Part shown: one piece after another, positions 16,735 to 24,649 of the stretch | Layout: every line of letters begins with the position of its first letter | Numbering within the stretch: the stretch's first letter is position 1 | From: Kribbella sp. ALI-6-A | GTDB lineage: Bacteria; Actinomycetota; Actinomycetes; Propionibacteriales; Kribbellaceae | Direction of reading: 5' to 3' | DNA length: 64,000 bases | NCBI RefSeq assembly: GCF_001984195.1 | Contig: NZ_MTQN01000011.1 | Location: forward strand, 1,116,001 to 1,180,000 | Program-made: the position numbers and the translations under genes | Notes under the pieces: model-generated | The model's database searches: none | The model's input: the letters and a program-made list of their open reading frames with translations, nothing else | What the model was told of the DNA's origin: nothing

Positions 16735-17919
16735 TCAGGACGGTTCGAGCGTCAGTGCCTCTCGGTAACCGAGCTTGCGCCCGGTCTGCAGCAGCGTCCG
16801 CTCGTACAACCGCGCGCCGAGCCGGATGATCAGCACGGTCGCGAGCAGCAGCAACGCGATCGCGACCAACGGCTGCCACAGCGGCACGTCCTCGGTCAGC
16901 ATCCGCCCGGGCATCGCCATCGACGACGCGATCGGTACGAACGAGGCCACCGTCTTGGCCGTTCCCCCGGCGAACACCGAGAAGAAGAACGGCACCATCA
17001 GGATCATCTGGCCGGGCAACGTGGTCGAGCCGAGGTCCTCCTGCCGGGTGGCCAGCGAGCCGGCCACCGCCCACAGCCCGGCCAGCGCCAGGAACCCGAG
17101 CACGAAGAACACCACGAACCAGCCCGCGACCGGCGCGATCACCTCGAGGATGTCGGCCTGCCCGGTGACCAGCAGCCCGATCAGCGACGCGGCCGCGATC
17201 ACCACGATCTGGGCCAGCGCCATCACCGTGTTGCCGACCACCTTGCCCCACAGCAGCGCCCGGATCGGGATCGCGGCGGCCAGGATCTCGACCACCCGGC
17301 TCTCCTTCTCCTGCACGACGCTCTGCGCGATCATCATGCCGAAGCCGAGCGCGGTCATGTAGAAGGCAAGCGCCAGCCCGATGTTCACGAAGTTCGCCAC
17401 GATCTCGGGCAGCGGTCCGGGGTTCAGCAGCTGCTCCTGTACCGCCGTACCGGCCTGCAACTGCTCCGGTGTCAGCCCCGCCTTCGCGGCGTTGGCGAAC
17501 ATGCCGAGGCTGACCGCCGCCTCGCGCAGGCTGTTCCCGATGCCGGAATCGACTTCGTCGTCACCCAGTACGACGTAGCCGTTGTCGGCCGGCAGCAGCG
17601 CCACCGCGACGTCCCCGTCGGTCACGGCCCGCTCCGCCGCGGCCCGGTCCGCGACCCGGGTCACCTCCAGGCTGTCGTCGCCGTTGACCAGGTCGGCCTG
17701 CTGGACGACCCGCGCCCCGGCGTCGTCCAGCACCGCGACCTTGTCCGGCGAGTCGTTGCCGGCCAGCAGCGCCGGGATGATCACCGCCGCCATCACCACG
17801 ATCAGCATGAACACCGTCGAGCCGATGAACGTCTTGTCCCGCAGCTTCGTGCTGATCTCGCGCAGCGCGACCAACTGCCACGGGTGCTGCAGCCTGGTCC
17901 TGCTCTGCTGGGTGCTCAT
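16735..17919 (-). CDS. ABC-2 type exporter permease (NatB-like)
   Basis: 394 aa. One N-terminal TM helix (FIGSTVFMLIVVMAAVIIPAL) is followed by a roughly 130-residue extracellular domain, then five or six TM helices from about residue 180. This is the NatB/YhaP layout of ABC-2 permeases that export Na+ or unknown compounds. The cytoplasmic QEKESRVVEIL motif after the second TM is typical. Its ATG overlaps the stop of the upstream ATPase gene as ATGA, so the two are translationally coupled. A hairpin follows its stop. The substrate is unknown. Confidence 0.9.
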   Translation of the reverse strand: MSTQQSRTRLQHPWQLVALREISTKLRDKTFIGSTVFMLIVVMAAVIIPALLAGNDSPDKVAVLDDAGARVVQQADLVNGDDSLEVTRVADRAAAERAVTDGDVAVALLPADNGYVVLGDDEVDSGIGNSLREAAVSLGMFANAAKAGLTPEQLQAGTAVQEQLLNPGPLPEIVANFVNIGLALAFYMTALGFGMMIAQSVVQEKESRVVEILAAAIPIRALLWGKVVGNTVMALAQIVVIAAASLIGLLVTGQADILEVIAPVAGWFVVFFVLGFLALAGLWAVAGSLATRQEDLGSTTLPGQMILMVPFFFSVFAGGTAKTVASFVPIASSMAMPGRMLTEDVPLWQPLVAIALLLLATVLIIRLGARLYERTLLQTGRKLGYREALTLEPS

Positions 17920-18797
17920 CGGGTCGCCTCCCGGAAGACGTCGCTCAACGCCACACGCTCGGCCCCGAACTCGAGCACCTGCCCGCGACTCATCGCCTGC
18001 TGAAGGACCAGTTGCTCCTGGCCCGCTTCGGTCACGTCGAACAGCCCGGACGAGCCGTCCACGTCGCGCACGGTGATCCCCCGGACGTCGCGCAGCCAGC
18101 CCGCGTCGCCGTCGGTCACCAGCCGGTACGTCGTACTGGAGCCGGCGGCCAGCGAGGCGACCGGGCCGGCGGCAACGACCTTGCCGCGGGACAGCACGAC
18201 CAGGTCGTCGCACAGCCGCTCGACCAGTTCGAGCTGGTGGCTGGAGAACAGCACCGGCACCTCCGGCGTGACCTCCTCGCGGAGCAGGTCGACCATCGCG
18301 TCGACGGCCAGCGGGTCGAGTCCGCTGAACGGCTCGTCGAGCACCAGCGCGATCGGCTCGTGCACCAGCGCGGCGGCGATCTGGACGCGCTGCTGGTTGC
18401 CCAGCGAGAGCGTCTCCAGCATGTCGCCGGCCCGCTCGGTCAGGCCCAGCCGGTCGAGGATCTTGTCGGTCCGCTCCTCGGCCCGGACCGGGTCGAGACC
18501 GTGCAACCGGCCGAAGAACACCAACTGGTCGCGGATCTTCATCTTCGGGTACAGCCCACGCTCCTCCGGCATGTAGCCGAAGTCGCGGCGCACCTCGTGG
18601 GTCAGCGGTACGCCGTTCCACAGCGCCTGTCCCGCCGTCGGTGCGAGCACCCCGAGCACGATCCGCATCGTCGTGGTCTTGCCGGCCCCGTTCGCTCCGA
18701 CGAAGCCGGTCATCCGCCCCGGTACGACGTCGAACGTCACGTCGTCCAGGGCGAGGTGATCACCGAACCGCCGGGTCAACCCAGCAACGCTCAGCAT
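17916..18797 (-). CDS. ABC transporter ATP-binding protein (NatA-like)
   Basis: 293 aa. Walker A GANGAGKTTT, signature LSLGNQQRVQIAAALVHEP, Walker B LVLDEPFSGLDP and switch His in FSSHQLELVE are all present. The roughly 80-residue C-terminal extension is the usual regulatory tail of ABC-2 ATPases. Start ATG 18797 (MLSVAGLTRRFG); a GTG at 18806 in frame is also possible. It forms an operon with the permease by a 4-nt overlap. Energises the exporter at the inner face of the membrane. Confidence 0.94.
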   Translation of the reverse strand: MLSVAGLTRRFGDHLALDDVTFDVVPGRMTGFVGANGAGKTTTMRIVLGVLAPTAGQALWNGVPLTHEVRRDFGYMPEERGLYPKMKIRDQLVFFGRLHGLDPVRAEERTDKILDRLGLTERAGDMLETLSLGNQQRVQIAAALVHEPIALVLDEPFSGLDPLAVDAMVDLLREEVTPEVPVLFSSHQLELVERLCDDLVVLSRGKVVAAGPVASLAAGSSTTYRLVTDGDAGWLRDVRGITVRDVDGSSGLFDVTEAGQEQLVLQQAMSRGQVLEFGAERVALSDVFREATR

Positions 18798-18883
18798 CCC
18801 GTTCACCGTTCCTCTGCTGCTTCGGCCCCTGGCCGGACGCACGCCCGGCCGCTCCCGGTGTCCGGGAGTGGTTCCAACGCTAG

Positions 18884-19276
18884 TCAGCCGGGCGTGTCCG
18901 CACGTCGGCCCCCAGTGTGACCACCAGGGTCATCCGTACGAGGGACCTCCCGGTGCCAGGCGGTGAGTTTGGCCGGGTTGAGGATGAGCCACAGGTGGGT
19001 GACGACGACTCCGGCGCCGTCCACGCACAGCACGGCCTGCGCCCGGCCGGAGCGTCGTACGACGATCGCCGGCCGGCCGTTGGCGTGCTCGACGGACAGG
19101 TCCGCGCCCGGCCGGGTGCAGTGGACGGTGACCAGCCGGGCGATCTCCACGACGTCGTGGACCGGGCGCAGTGGAGCGGCGACCTGCCCACCACCGTCGG
19201 AGACCAGTACGGCGTCCGGTGCGAGCAGGTGCTCCACCTGTCCCGACCGCAGGGCCGTGACGAGGTGGTCGATCAT
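18884..19276 (-). CDS. Free-standing ECF41-type SnoaL-like C-terminal domain protein
   Basis: 130 aa with no sigma regions. It matches the C-terminal extension of the sigma factor encoded just upstream: DGGG in VLVSDGGGQVAA, VHDVVEIARLV (versus VHGVERVAKYY), and NPAKL in LWLILNPAKLTAW (versus QMNPNKLAGV). DGGG and NPxKL are the hallmark motifs of ECF41 C-terminal domains, which control sigma activity in cis. Its ATG overlaps the sigma stop as TGATG, so the two proteins are made together. A trans-acting modulator or decoy is a reasonable inference; a duplicated remnant is the alternative. Confidence 0.75.
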   Translation of the reverse strand: MIDHLVTALRSGQVEHLLAPDAVLVSDGGGQVAAPLRPVHDVVEIARLVTVHCTRPGADLSVEHANGRPAIVVRRSGRAQAVLCVDGAGVVVTHLWLILNPAKLTAWHREVPRTDDPGGHTGGRRADTPG

Positions 19277-20184
19277 CAACTCACACCGGCGAGCTTGTTC
19301 GGGTTCATCTGCCAGTAGATCTGGTTGATGCCCTCCGCCGACGCGACCACGGTGACCGCCGCGAAGACCGTGCCGTCCATCCGCAGCAGTCCCATCGCTT
19401 CACCGTTGACCGTGGCGATCTCCACGTCGACACCGGCCCAGAAGCGATCGGCGAAGGCCCGGTAGTACTTGGCGACCCGCTCCACGCCGTGCACGGGGAT
19501 CTTGGAGGCCCGAACGATCCCACCACCGTCGGAGTAGCTGGACACGTCCGCCGCGAACAGGTTCTCCAGTGCGACCAGGTCCCCCGTCCGGGCCGCAGTG
19601 ACGAACGCACTGAGCAGCCGGCGCTGCTCCGCCTCGTCAACCGGCGTACGGCGGTCGCCGCTGACCCGCTTGCGCCCCCGGCTGACCAGCTGACGCACAG
19701 CCGGCTCACTGAGCTGCAGGATCTCCGCGATCTGCGAGTACGGGTAGTCGAACGCCTCCCGCAGCACGTACGCCGCCCGCTCGTTCGGCGACAGCCGCTC
19801 GAGCAGGATCAGTACGGCGAACTCCAGCGCCTCTCCACGCTCGGCACCGAGCAACGGGTCGGCGCTGGTGTCGACCGGTTCGGGCAGCCACGGCCCGACG
19901 TACGTCTCGCGACGCACCCGGGCCGACTGCGCCGCGTTGATCGCCAGCCGGGTGGTCGTCGTCGCCAGGTAGGCCGCCGGGTTGAGCACGACACTGCGGT
20001 CACAGGTCTGCCAGCGCACCCAGACGTCCTGGACCAGGTCCTCGGCCTCGGTCGCGCTGGACAGCATCCGGTAGGCGATGCCGAACAGCCGCGGACGCAG
20101 CTCGGCGAACACCCGGGCCGCTTCCTCCAGGTCGTCCGCCTCGCTGACAGCTGTTTCGTCCACGGGTTCGGGCATTGCCTCCAT
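19276..20184 (-). CDS. ECF41-type RNA polymerase sigma factor (SigJ-like)
   Basis: 302 aa. Region 2 (about residues 25-95) includes FGIAYRMLSSATEAEDLVQDVWVRW in shorter conserved blocks, region 4 (about 140-195) includes LSPNERAAYVLREAFDYPY and the HTH SEPAVRQLVSRGRKR. A SnoaL-like domain (about 205-302) carries DGGG and NPNKL. This is the ECF41 design, where the C-terminal domain replaces a classical anti-sigma factor. ATG at 20184 has GAGG 5 nt upstream. It lies in a tight operon with an SDR-type epimerase, as is usual for ECF41, plus two small genes. Confidence 0.92.
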   Translation of the reverse strand: MEAMPEPVDETAVSEADDLEEAARVFAELRPRLFGIAYRMLSSATEAEDLVQDVWVRWQTCDRSVVLNPAAYLATTTTRLAINAAQSARVRRETYVGPWLPEPVDTSADPLLGAERGEALEFAVLILLERLSPNERAAYVLREAFDYPYSQIAEILQLSEPAVRQLVSRGRKRVSGDRRTPVDEAEQRRLLSAFVTAARTGDLVALENLFAADVSSYSDGGGIVRASKIPVHGVERVAKYYRAFADRFWAGVDVEIATVNGEAMGLLRMDGTVFAAVTVVASAEGINQIYWQMNPNKLAGVS

Positions 20185-20191
20185 CTTCACC

Positions 20192-20446
20192 TCAGACGTC
20201 GTCCGGGCGGGGCAACTCGCCCTCCATCGCTTCGACCGCGCCGAGCAGGCTGCGCAGCGCCACCTCGTCCCGCTCCACCTCGGTGGGGTCGACCAGCCAC
20301 TCACTGACCGGTACGACGCGCTCCGGCTCGCTGGCCGCGATCATGTCGAGGTCGAGCCGCACCTCGTGCTCCAGCTCGTGCAGCGTCTCCGGCCCGTACA
20401 TGCTCTCCGCGTCGCGCAGGAACGAGCTCTCGTCCGGCGTGCTCAT
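20192..20446 (-). CDS. Small acidic protein of unknown function in the ECF41 operon
   Basis: 84 aa, highly acidic and predicted helical, with no Cys, signal peptide or TM segment. Conserved-looking parts are MYGPETLHELEHEVRLDLDM and EVERDEVALRSLLGAVEAME. Its start overlaps the stop of the upstream SDR gene as ATGA, and the sigma ATG begins 7 nt after its stop, so it is translated as part of the operon. I do not recognise it. Given its place it may touch the sigma factor or the epimerase, but nothing in the sequence proves it. Confidence 0.65.
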   Translation of the reverse strand: MSTPDESSFLRDAESMYGPETLHELEHEVRLDLDMIAASEPERVVPVSEWLVDPTEVERDEVALRSLLGAVEAMEGELPRPDDV

Positions 20447-21195
20447 CGGTGCTGGTCCCCCTTGGCCCAGTCGGTGTAGCGGATGTGCCCGAGCTGGGCG
20501 TCGCCCTCGGGGACCAGGCTGCCGTCGAGCAGCTCCGAGCCGAAGTAGGTGGCGTGCTCGTCGACCAGCACCTCGCGCGGGTCGTTGTGCAGGGCAAGCG
20601 CCTCGCGGATGAACTCGTCCATCCGGTACTGCTCCGGCCCGGCGATCTCGAGCCGGCCGTTCAGCGGCGTACCGACCGCGACCTTGGCGACCGCGTCGGC
20701 CACGTCGTCACCGGCCATCGGCTGGAACTTCACCGGCGCGATCCGGACCTGCCGGCCGGTGGTCGCGGCGTCGGCGATCCCGATCGCGAACTCGAAGAAC
20801 TGGGTCGCGTGCACCAGCGAGTACGGCACGCCCGACTTCTCGATCAGCTGCTCCTGGGCGATCTTGGCCGCGAAGTACCCGTTGTCGGGCAGCCGCTCAG
20901 TGCCGACGATCGACAGCGCGACGTGGTGCCCGACGCCGGCCTCGGCCTCAGCGGCCAGCACGTTGCCGGTCGAGGTGGTGAAGAACTCCATCACCGCGGC
21001 CGGCTCGAACGACGGCGAGTTCGACACGTCGACGACCACGTCGGCTCCGACCAGGACCTCGGCCAGCCCCTCGCCGGTGAGCGTGTTGACCCCGGTGTTC
21101 GGCGCGGCCGCGACCGCCTCGTGCCCGTGCGCGGTGAACCGGCGGATCAGCTTCGACCCGATCAGCCCGGTGCCACCGATGACGACGATCTTCAT
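20443..21195 (-). CDS. NmrA-like/SDR NAD(P)-binding protein, first gene of the ECF41 operon
   Basis: 250 aa. N-terminal MKIVVIGGTGLIGSKLIRRF is the dinucleotide-binding GxxGxxG motif of atypical SDRs. The rest resembles NmrA-like and NAD-dependent epimerase-like proteins (VGTERLPDNGYFAAKIAQEQ.., FQPMAGDDVADAV). No catalytic YxxxK is obvious; YFAAK at the expected place may serve. ATG at 21195 has AGGAGG 6 nt upstream. ECF41 sigma genes are known to neighbour oxidoreductases or epimerases of this kind, which they transcribe; the reaction is unknown. Confidence 0.88.
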   Translation of the reverse strand: MKIVVIGGTGLIGSKLIRRFTAHGHEAVAAAPNTGVNTLTGEGLAEVLVGADVVVDVSNSPSFEPAAVMEFFTTSTGNVLAAEAEAGVGHHVALSIVGTERLPDNGYFAAKIAQEQLIEKSGVPYSLVHATQFFEFAIGIADAATTGRQVRIAPVKFQPMAGDDVADAVAKVAVGTPLNGRLEIAGPEQYRMDEFIREALALHNDPREVLVDEHATYFGSELLDGSLVPEGDAQLGHIRYTDWAKGDQHR

Positions 21196-21247
21196 GCCCG
21201 ACCTCCTGTCCCGTCCGGGGGCCTGCCGCCGCCCGGTCAGCAGCTAT

Positions 21248-21274
21248 GACCGGACAGCCCCCGCGGCTGTGACA
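21248..21274 (-). promoter_or_regulatory. Candidate ECF41 promoter
   Basis: On the minus strand TGTCACA (21274-21268) is the known ECF41 -35 element. CGGTC (21252-21248) follows after 15 nt, a near match to the CGTC -10 element. It lies about 50 nt upstream of the SDR start, so the sigma factor probably drives its own operon. Spacing is at the short end. Confidence 0.55.
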
Positions 21275-21368
21275 GGTTCGGCCGACTTTTTGGTCAGCGA
21301 GCCCGGTCACAGACCGGCCCGCTGCGCTGTCTGTGCTGGCGAGAGCCGACCAGCCCAGGAGCCGAACC

Positions 21369-22544
21369 ATGCCCGCAGCCGTGATCAGGGCCCGGATGCG
21401 CCCGCGCCGACCCGACGAACAGCACCGCACCGCCAGTCCGCTCGAGCTGCTGTTCGACCTGACCTTCGTGGTCGCGGTGGCGGCCGCCGCGGCCGAGCTC
21501 GCGCACAGCCTCGCGACCGGGCACTACGCCGTCAGCGGGTTCCTGCAGGTGTTCTTCGCGATCTGGTGGGCGTGGATGAACTTCACCTGGTTCGCCACCG
21601 CCTACGACACCGACGACGTGCCCTACCGGCTGCTCACCATGGTGCAGATGGGCGGAGTGCTGGTGCTGGCGGCCGGCGTACCGGCCGCGGCGGCCGATGC
21701 CGACTTCCGCGTCGTCACGCTCGGGTACCTGATGATGCGCGGCGGCCAGATCGTCCAGTGGCTGCGCGCCGCGGTCGAGGACCCCGACGGGCGCCGTACG
21801 GCGATCCGCAACGCCGTAGGGATCAGCCTGCTCCAGCTGGGCTGGCTGGTCCGGCTGGCAACCGGCGAGACCACCACACTCACCTTTGTCTGCCTGGCCG
21901 TGCTGGAGCTGACCGTGCCGTGGTGGGCGCAGCGCAACGGCGACACCGGCTGGCACCCGCACCACGTCGCGGAGCGGTACGGGCTGTTCACCATCATCCT
22001 GCTGGGCGAGAGCGTGCTCGCCGTCAGCAACGCGGTCCGGGCCACCGAGCTCAGCCCGGCGATGGTGATCGTGGCGGCCGGCGGTCTGGTGCTCCTCTTC
22101 TCGCTGTGGTGGCTTTACTTCATCCAGCCGGCCGGTGCCGGTCTGGAGGAGAACCGGGACAAGTCGTTCGTCTGGGGCTACGGCCACTACGGCCTGTTCG
22201 CGGCGCTGGCGGCACTGGGCGCCGGACTGGAGGTCGCGGTCGAGCAGACGAGCCACCACCTGCCGCTCTCCCCCACCGCCGCGGGCTACGCCATCGCCGT
22301 ACCGGCGGCGGTGTTCGTCGTGCTGCTGTGGGCGGTGAACCGCACGATTACCCAGACCCCGCTGCTCCGGCCGAGCACGAGCGTCGCGGGCATGGTCCTG
22401 ATCGCGTTGGCACCACTGCTCGCGCCGTACGGCGGGGTGCCGCTGGTCGTCGTACTGGTTGCCGCGGTGTGCGTGCTGGTGGTCGCGGTGACGCTGCTTC
22501 AGGCCGTGGCGTCGTCGCCGGGGACGACCAGGCCGCACTCGTAG
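21369..22544 (+). CDS. Low temperature requirement protein A (LtrA) family membrane protein
   Basis: 391 aa with about ten TM helices. Signature segments of the LtrA family are visible: SPLELLFDLTFVVAVAA near the N-terminus, HPHHVAERYGLFTIILLGES in the middle, and WWLYF in a later helix. The role is unclear beyond a cold-growth phenotype of the founding Listeria gene. ATG at 21369 has AGGAG upstream. Divergent from the ECF41 operon (TGTCACA element and a further GGTCACA lie between). The 3' end overlaps the convergent response regulator by 46 nt. Confidence 0.9.
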   Translation: MPAAVIRARMRPRRPDEQHRTASPLELLFDLTFVVAVAAAAAELAHSLATGHYAVSGFLQVFFAIWWAWMNFTWFATAYDTDDVPYRLLTMVQMGGVLVLAAGVPAAAADADFRVVTLGYLMMRGGQIVQWLRAAVEDPDGRRTAIRNAVGISLLQLGWLVRLATGETTTLTFVCLAVLELTVPWWAQRNGDTGWHPHHVAERYGLFTIILLGESVLAVSNAVRATELSPAMVIVAAGGLVLLFSLWWLYFIQPAGAGLEENRDKSFVWGYGHYGLFAALAALGAGLEVAVEQTSHHLPLSPTAAGYAIAVPAAVFVVLLWAVNRTITQTPLLRPSTSVAGMVLIALAPLLAPYGGVPLVVVLVAAVCVLVVAVTLLQAVASSPGTTRPHS

Positions 22545-23188
22545 GCGAAGACCACGGCCTGGACCCGGTCGCGCAGGCCGAGCTTCAGCAGCACGCGGGA
22601 GACGTGGGTCTTCACCGTGGCCTCGCCGACGAACAGCTGGCCGGCGATCTCGGTGTTGGTCAAGCCGCGGGCAATCAGGCCGAGCACCTCCCGCTCGCGC
22701 TCGGTCAGGTCGGCGACCAGGTCCGGCCGGTACACCCGCTCGCCGCCACCGGCGAACCGCTTGATCACCCGCCGCGTCACCTCGGGAGCGAGCAGGGCGT
22801 GACCGGAGTGCACCACCTGGATCGCCTCGACCAGGTCCTCGGGCGCGGTGTTCTTCAGCAGGAAGCCGCTCGCACCGGCGCCGAGGGACTCGAACAGGTA
22901 GTCGTCGCGGTCGAAGGTGGTCAGGATGACGACCTTGCCGGCGTCGGCGGCGACGATCCGCTGGGTGGCGGCGATGCCGTCCAAACCGGGCATCTGGACG
23001 TCCATCAGGACGACGTCCGGGCGCAGCTCCAGGGCCAGCTCGACCGCCTTCTCCCCGTCGGCGGCCTCACCGACCACCGCGATGTCCGGCTCGACCGACA
23101 GGATCATCCGGAATCCCGCCCGGACCAGATCCTGGTCGTCGACCAGCAGCACGCGCATCGGCGACGACGGTTCCGGACTCTCACTCAC
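22499..23188 (-). CDS. NarL/LuxR-type response regulator
   Basis: 229 aa. The receiver domain (about 11-130) has the acidic pair Asp17/Asp18 (LLVDDQD) and the phospho-acceptor Asp63 in LMDVQMPG. The C-terminal LuxR HTH (about 160-225) includes LTEREREVLGLIARGLTNTE. GTG at 23188 has AGGAG about 7 nt upstream; a start at 23158 (MRVLLVDD) is also possible. It overlaps the histidine kinase gene by 8 nt and forms a two-component system with it. Confidence 0.94.
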   Translation of the reverse strand: MSESPEPSSPMRVLLVDDQDLVRAGFRMILSVEPDIAVVGEAADGEKAVELALELRPDVVLMDVQMPGLDGIAATQRIVAADAGKVVILTTFDRDDYLFESLGAGASGFLLKNTAPEDLVEAIQVVHSGHALLAPEVTRRVIKRFAGGGERVYRPDLVADLTEREREVLGLIARGLTNTEIAGQLFVGEATVKTHVSRVLLKLGLRDRVQAVVFAYECGLVVPGDDATA

Positions 23189-24593
23189 TGACTGCTCCTT
23201 CGCGGTCCTGCACGGAACGGACAGTTTCCCCTGTCTCGGGTTCGGCCACCGGCGACGGCTCCAGCGGGATTCTCGCGCGGACCCGGAAGCCGCCGACCGG
23301 GCGGGGCCCGATCTCGGACTCGCCGCCGAGCAGCGCGACGCGTTCGCGGATGCCGACGTGGCCGAGCCGGCTGCCGACCGGGGCGTGCTTGGGCCTGCCG
23401 TCGTCGATCACCTCGACCTCGACCGCGTCGTCGAGGTAGCGCAGCGTCACGTGGGCCGTTCGGGCGGTCGAGTGCCTTCGGACGTTGGTCAGGGCCTCCT
23501 GCGCGATCCGGTAGACCGACACCGAGATCGTCTCCGGCAGCTTCACCGGCGGCCCGATCTGGTGGAACCCGACGTCCAGCCCGGTCCCGCTCGCCTCGAC
23601 GACCAGCGCGGGCAGCCGGTCCGCGCCCGCCTGCGGGGCCTTGGCCGTGGCCGGCCCGGGCTCGTCGTCGAGCTCCGGATCGGCGGCCCGGAGCATGCCG
23701 AGCAGCTGGCGCATCTCGTTGACCGCCGTCCGGCTGGAGTTCTCGATCACGCTCAGCGCGTTCTTCGTGGCGTCCGGGTCCTGCTCCATCACCCGGCGTG
23801 CGCCGCCGGCCTGGATCCCGATGCTGCTGATGTGGTGCGCGACCACGTCGTGCAGCTCGCGGGAGATCCGCAGCCGCTCGTCGATCACCGCGCGCCGGGC
23901 GTTGGCCTGCTGCTGGGTGGCCAGCTCGGCGGCCTGCTGCTCCAGCTCGTGCCGCTGCCGGGCCACGCCCCACGCCGTACGGCCCCAGAAGTAGGCGCCG
24001 AAGAAGTAGAGCACGTTGATCGCCAGCGTGATGACCACGGCGGACACGTACGGCCCGAGCAGGGTGTCGTTGGCGCCCTTGAACTCGTCGTTGCGCAGCG
24101 CCCGGACGAACCCGATCGTGAGCCAGCCGAACATCGCCACGAACACGACCGCCACCGTCGCCTTCATCAGCCGCCGGTCCCGGGCCCACGCGACCGCCGC
24201 GTAGATCGCCATGAACTGGGTCGCCTGGGTGACGATGTTGCTGCTGAACGCGAACGTCGCCCGCTCGCCGGTGACGATGAACAGCACCGAGACGACCAGC
24301 AGGACGGCGATCGGCCGGCGGCGGCGGAAGCACAGCGCCAGGGCACCGGCCGCGCTCAGCACGTACGGCTCGACGCCGCCGAACCCCATCTGGGCCGGCA
24401 TCGGCGTCGAACCGCGGGCCAGTTCGGTCCCGATCACGCCCGCGACGGCCATCCCGACGCCGAGCAGCACGTCGTAGCGCTGCTCCTGCGCGGTCGGTCC
24501 GGGCCGGATCCAGCCCCGGACGGTCGTGCCGGTCTTCGGCGGCGTCCCGGGCTCGGGCGGGGCCGGCTCGCGCACGGGCTGTGGACTTGACAT
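23181..24593 (-). CDS. NarL-type sensor histidine kinase
   Basis: 470 aa. The N-terminal half has about five or six TM helices without a large extracytoplasmic domain, typical of membrane-stress or intramembrane sensors (DesK-like layout). HisKA_3 contains the phospho-acceptor His in LRISRELHDVVAHH, and the HATPase part has the N box (QEALTNVRRHS), DDG and a GHVGIRERVALLGG G box. ATG at 24593. Operon with the response regulator; the signal is unknown. Divergent from lipA across 56 nt. Confidence 0.93.
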   Translation of the reverse strand: MSSPQPVREPAPPEPGTPPKTGTTVRGWIRPGPTAQEQRYDVLLGVGMAVAGVIGTELARGSTPMPAQMGFGGVEPYVLSAAGALALCFRRRRPIAVLLVVSVLFIVTGERATFAFSSNIVTQATQFMAIYAAVAWARDRRLMKATVAVVFVAMFGWLTIGFVRALRNDEFKGANDTLLGPYVSAVVITLAINVLYFFGAYFWGRTAWGVARQRHELEQQAAELATQQQANARRAVIDERLRISRELHDVVAHHISSIGIQAGGARRVMEQDPDATKNALSVIENSSRTAVNEMRQLLGMLRAADPELDDEPGPATAKAPQAGADRLPALVVEASGTGLDVGFHQIGPPVKLPETISVSVYRIAQEALTNVRRHSTARTAHVTLRYLDDAVEVEVIDDGRPKHAPVGSRLGHVGIRERVALLGGESEIGPRPVGGFRVRARIPLEPSPVAEPETGETVRSVQDREGAVSE

Positions 24594-24636
24594 GGCTCAC
24601 CAGCCTACGGGTGGAAAGGCCCTGACCGGCCCGGCG

Positions 24637-24642
24637 TACTCT
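24637..24642 (+). promoter_or_regulatory. -10 box of lipA (leaderless)
   Basis: TACTCT ends 7 nt before the lipA GTG. GGAGGG lies too close (1-2 nt) to the start to act as a normal ribosome binding site. Confidence 0.5.
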
Positions 24643-24649
24643 GGAGGGC

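Noticed and set aside
20301..20597. Extra minus-strand frame across the end of the SDR gene and start of the 84-aa gene
   Set aside because: It overlaps both coupled genes in another frame and shows no family pattern.
20549..23191. 880-codon plus-strand frame across the SDR and LtrA genes
   Set aside because: Composition is Arg/Ala/Ser-rich and it overlaps two recognised genes in other frames.
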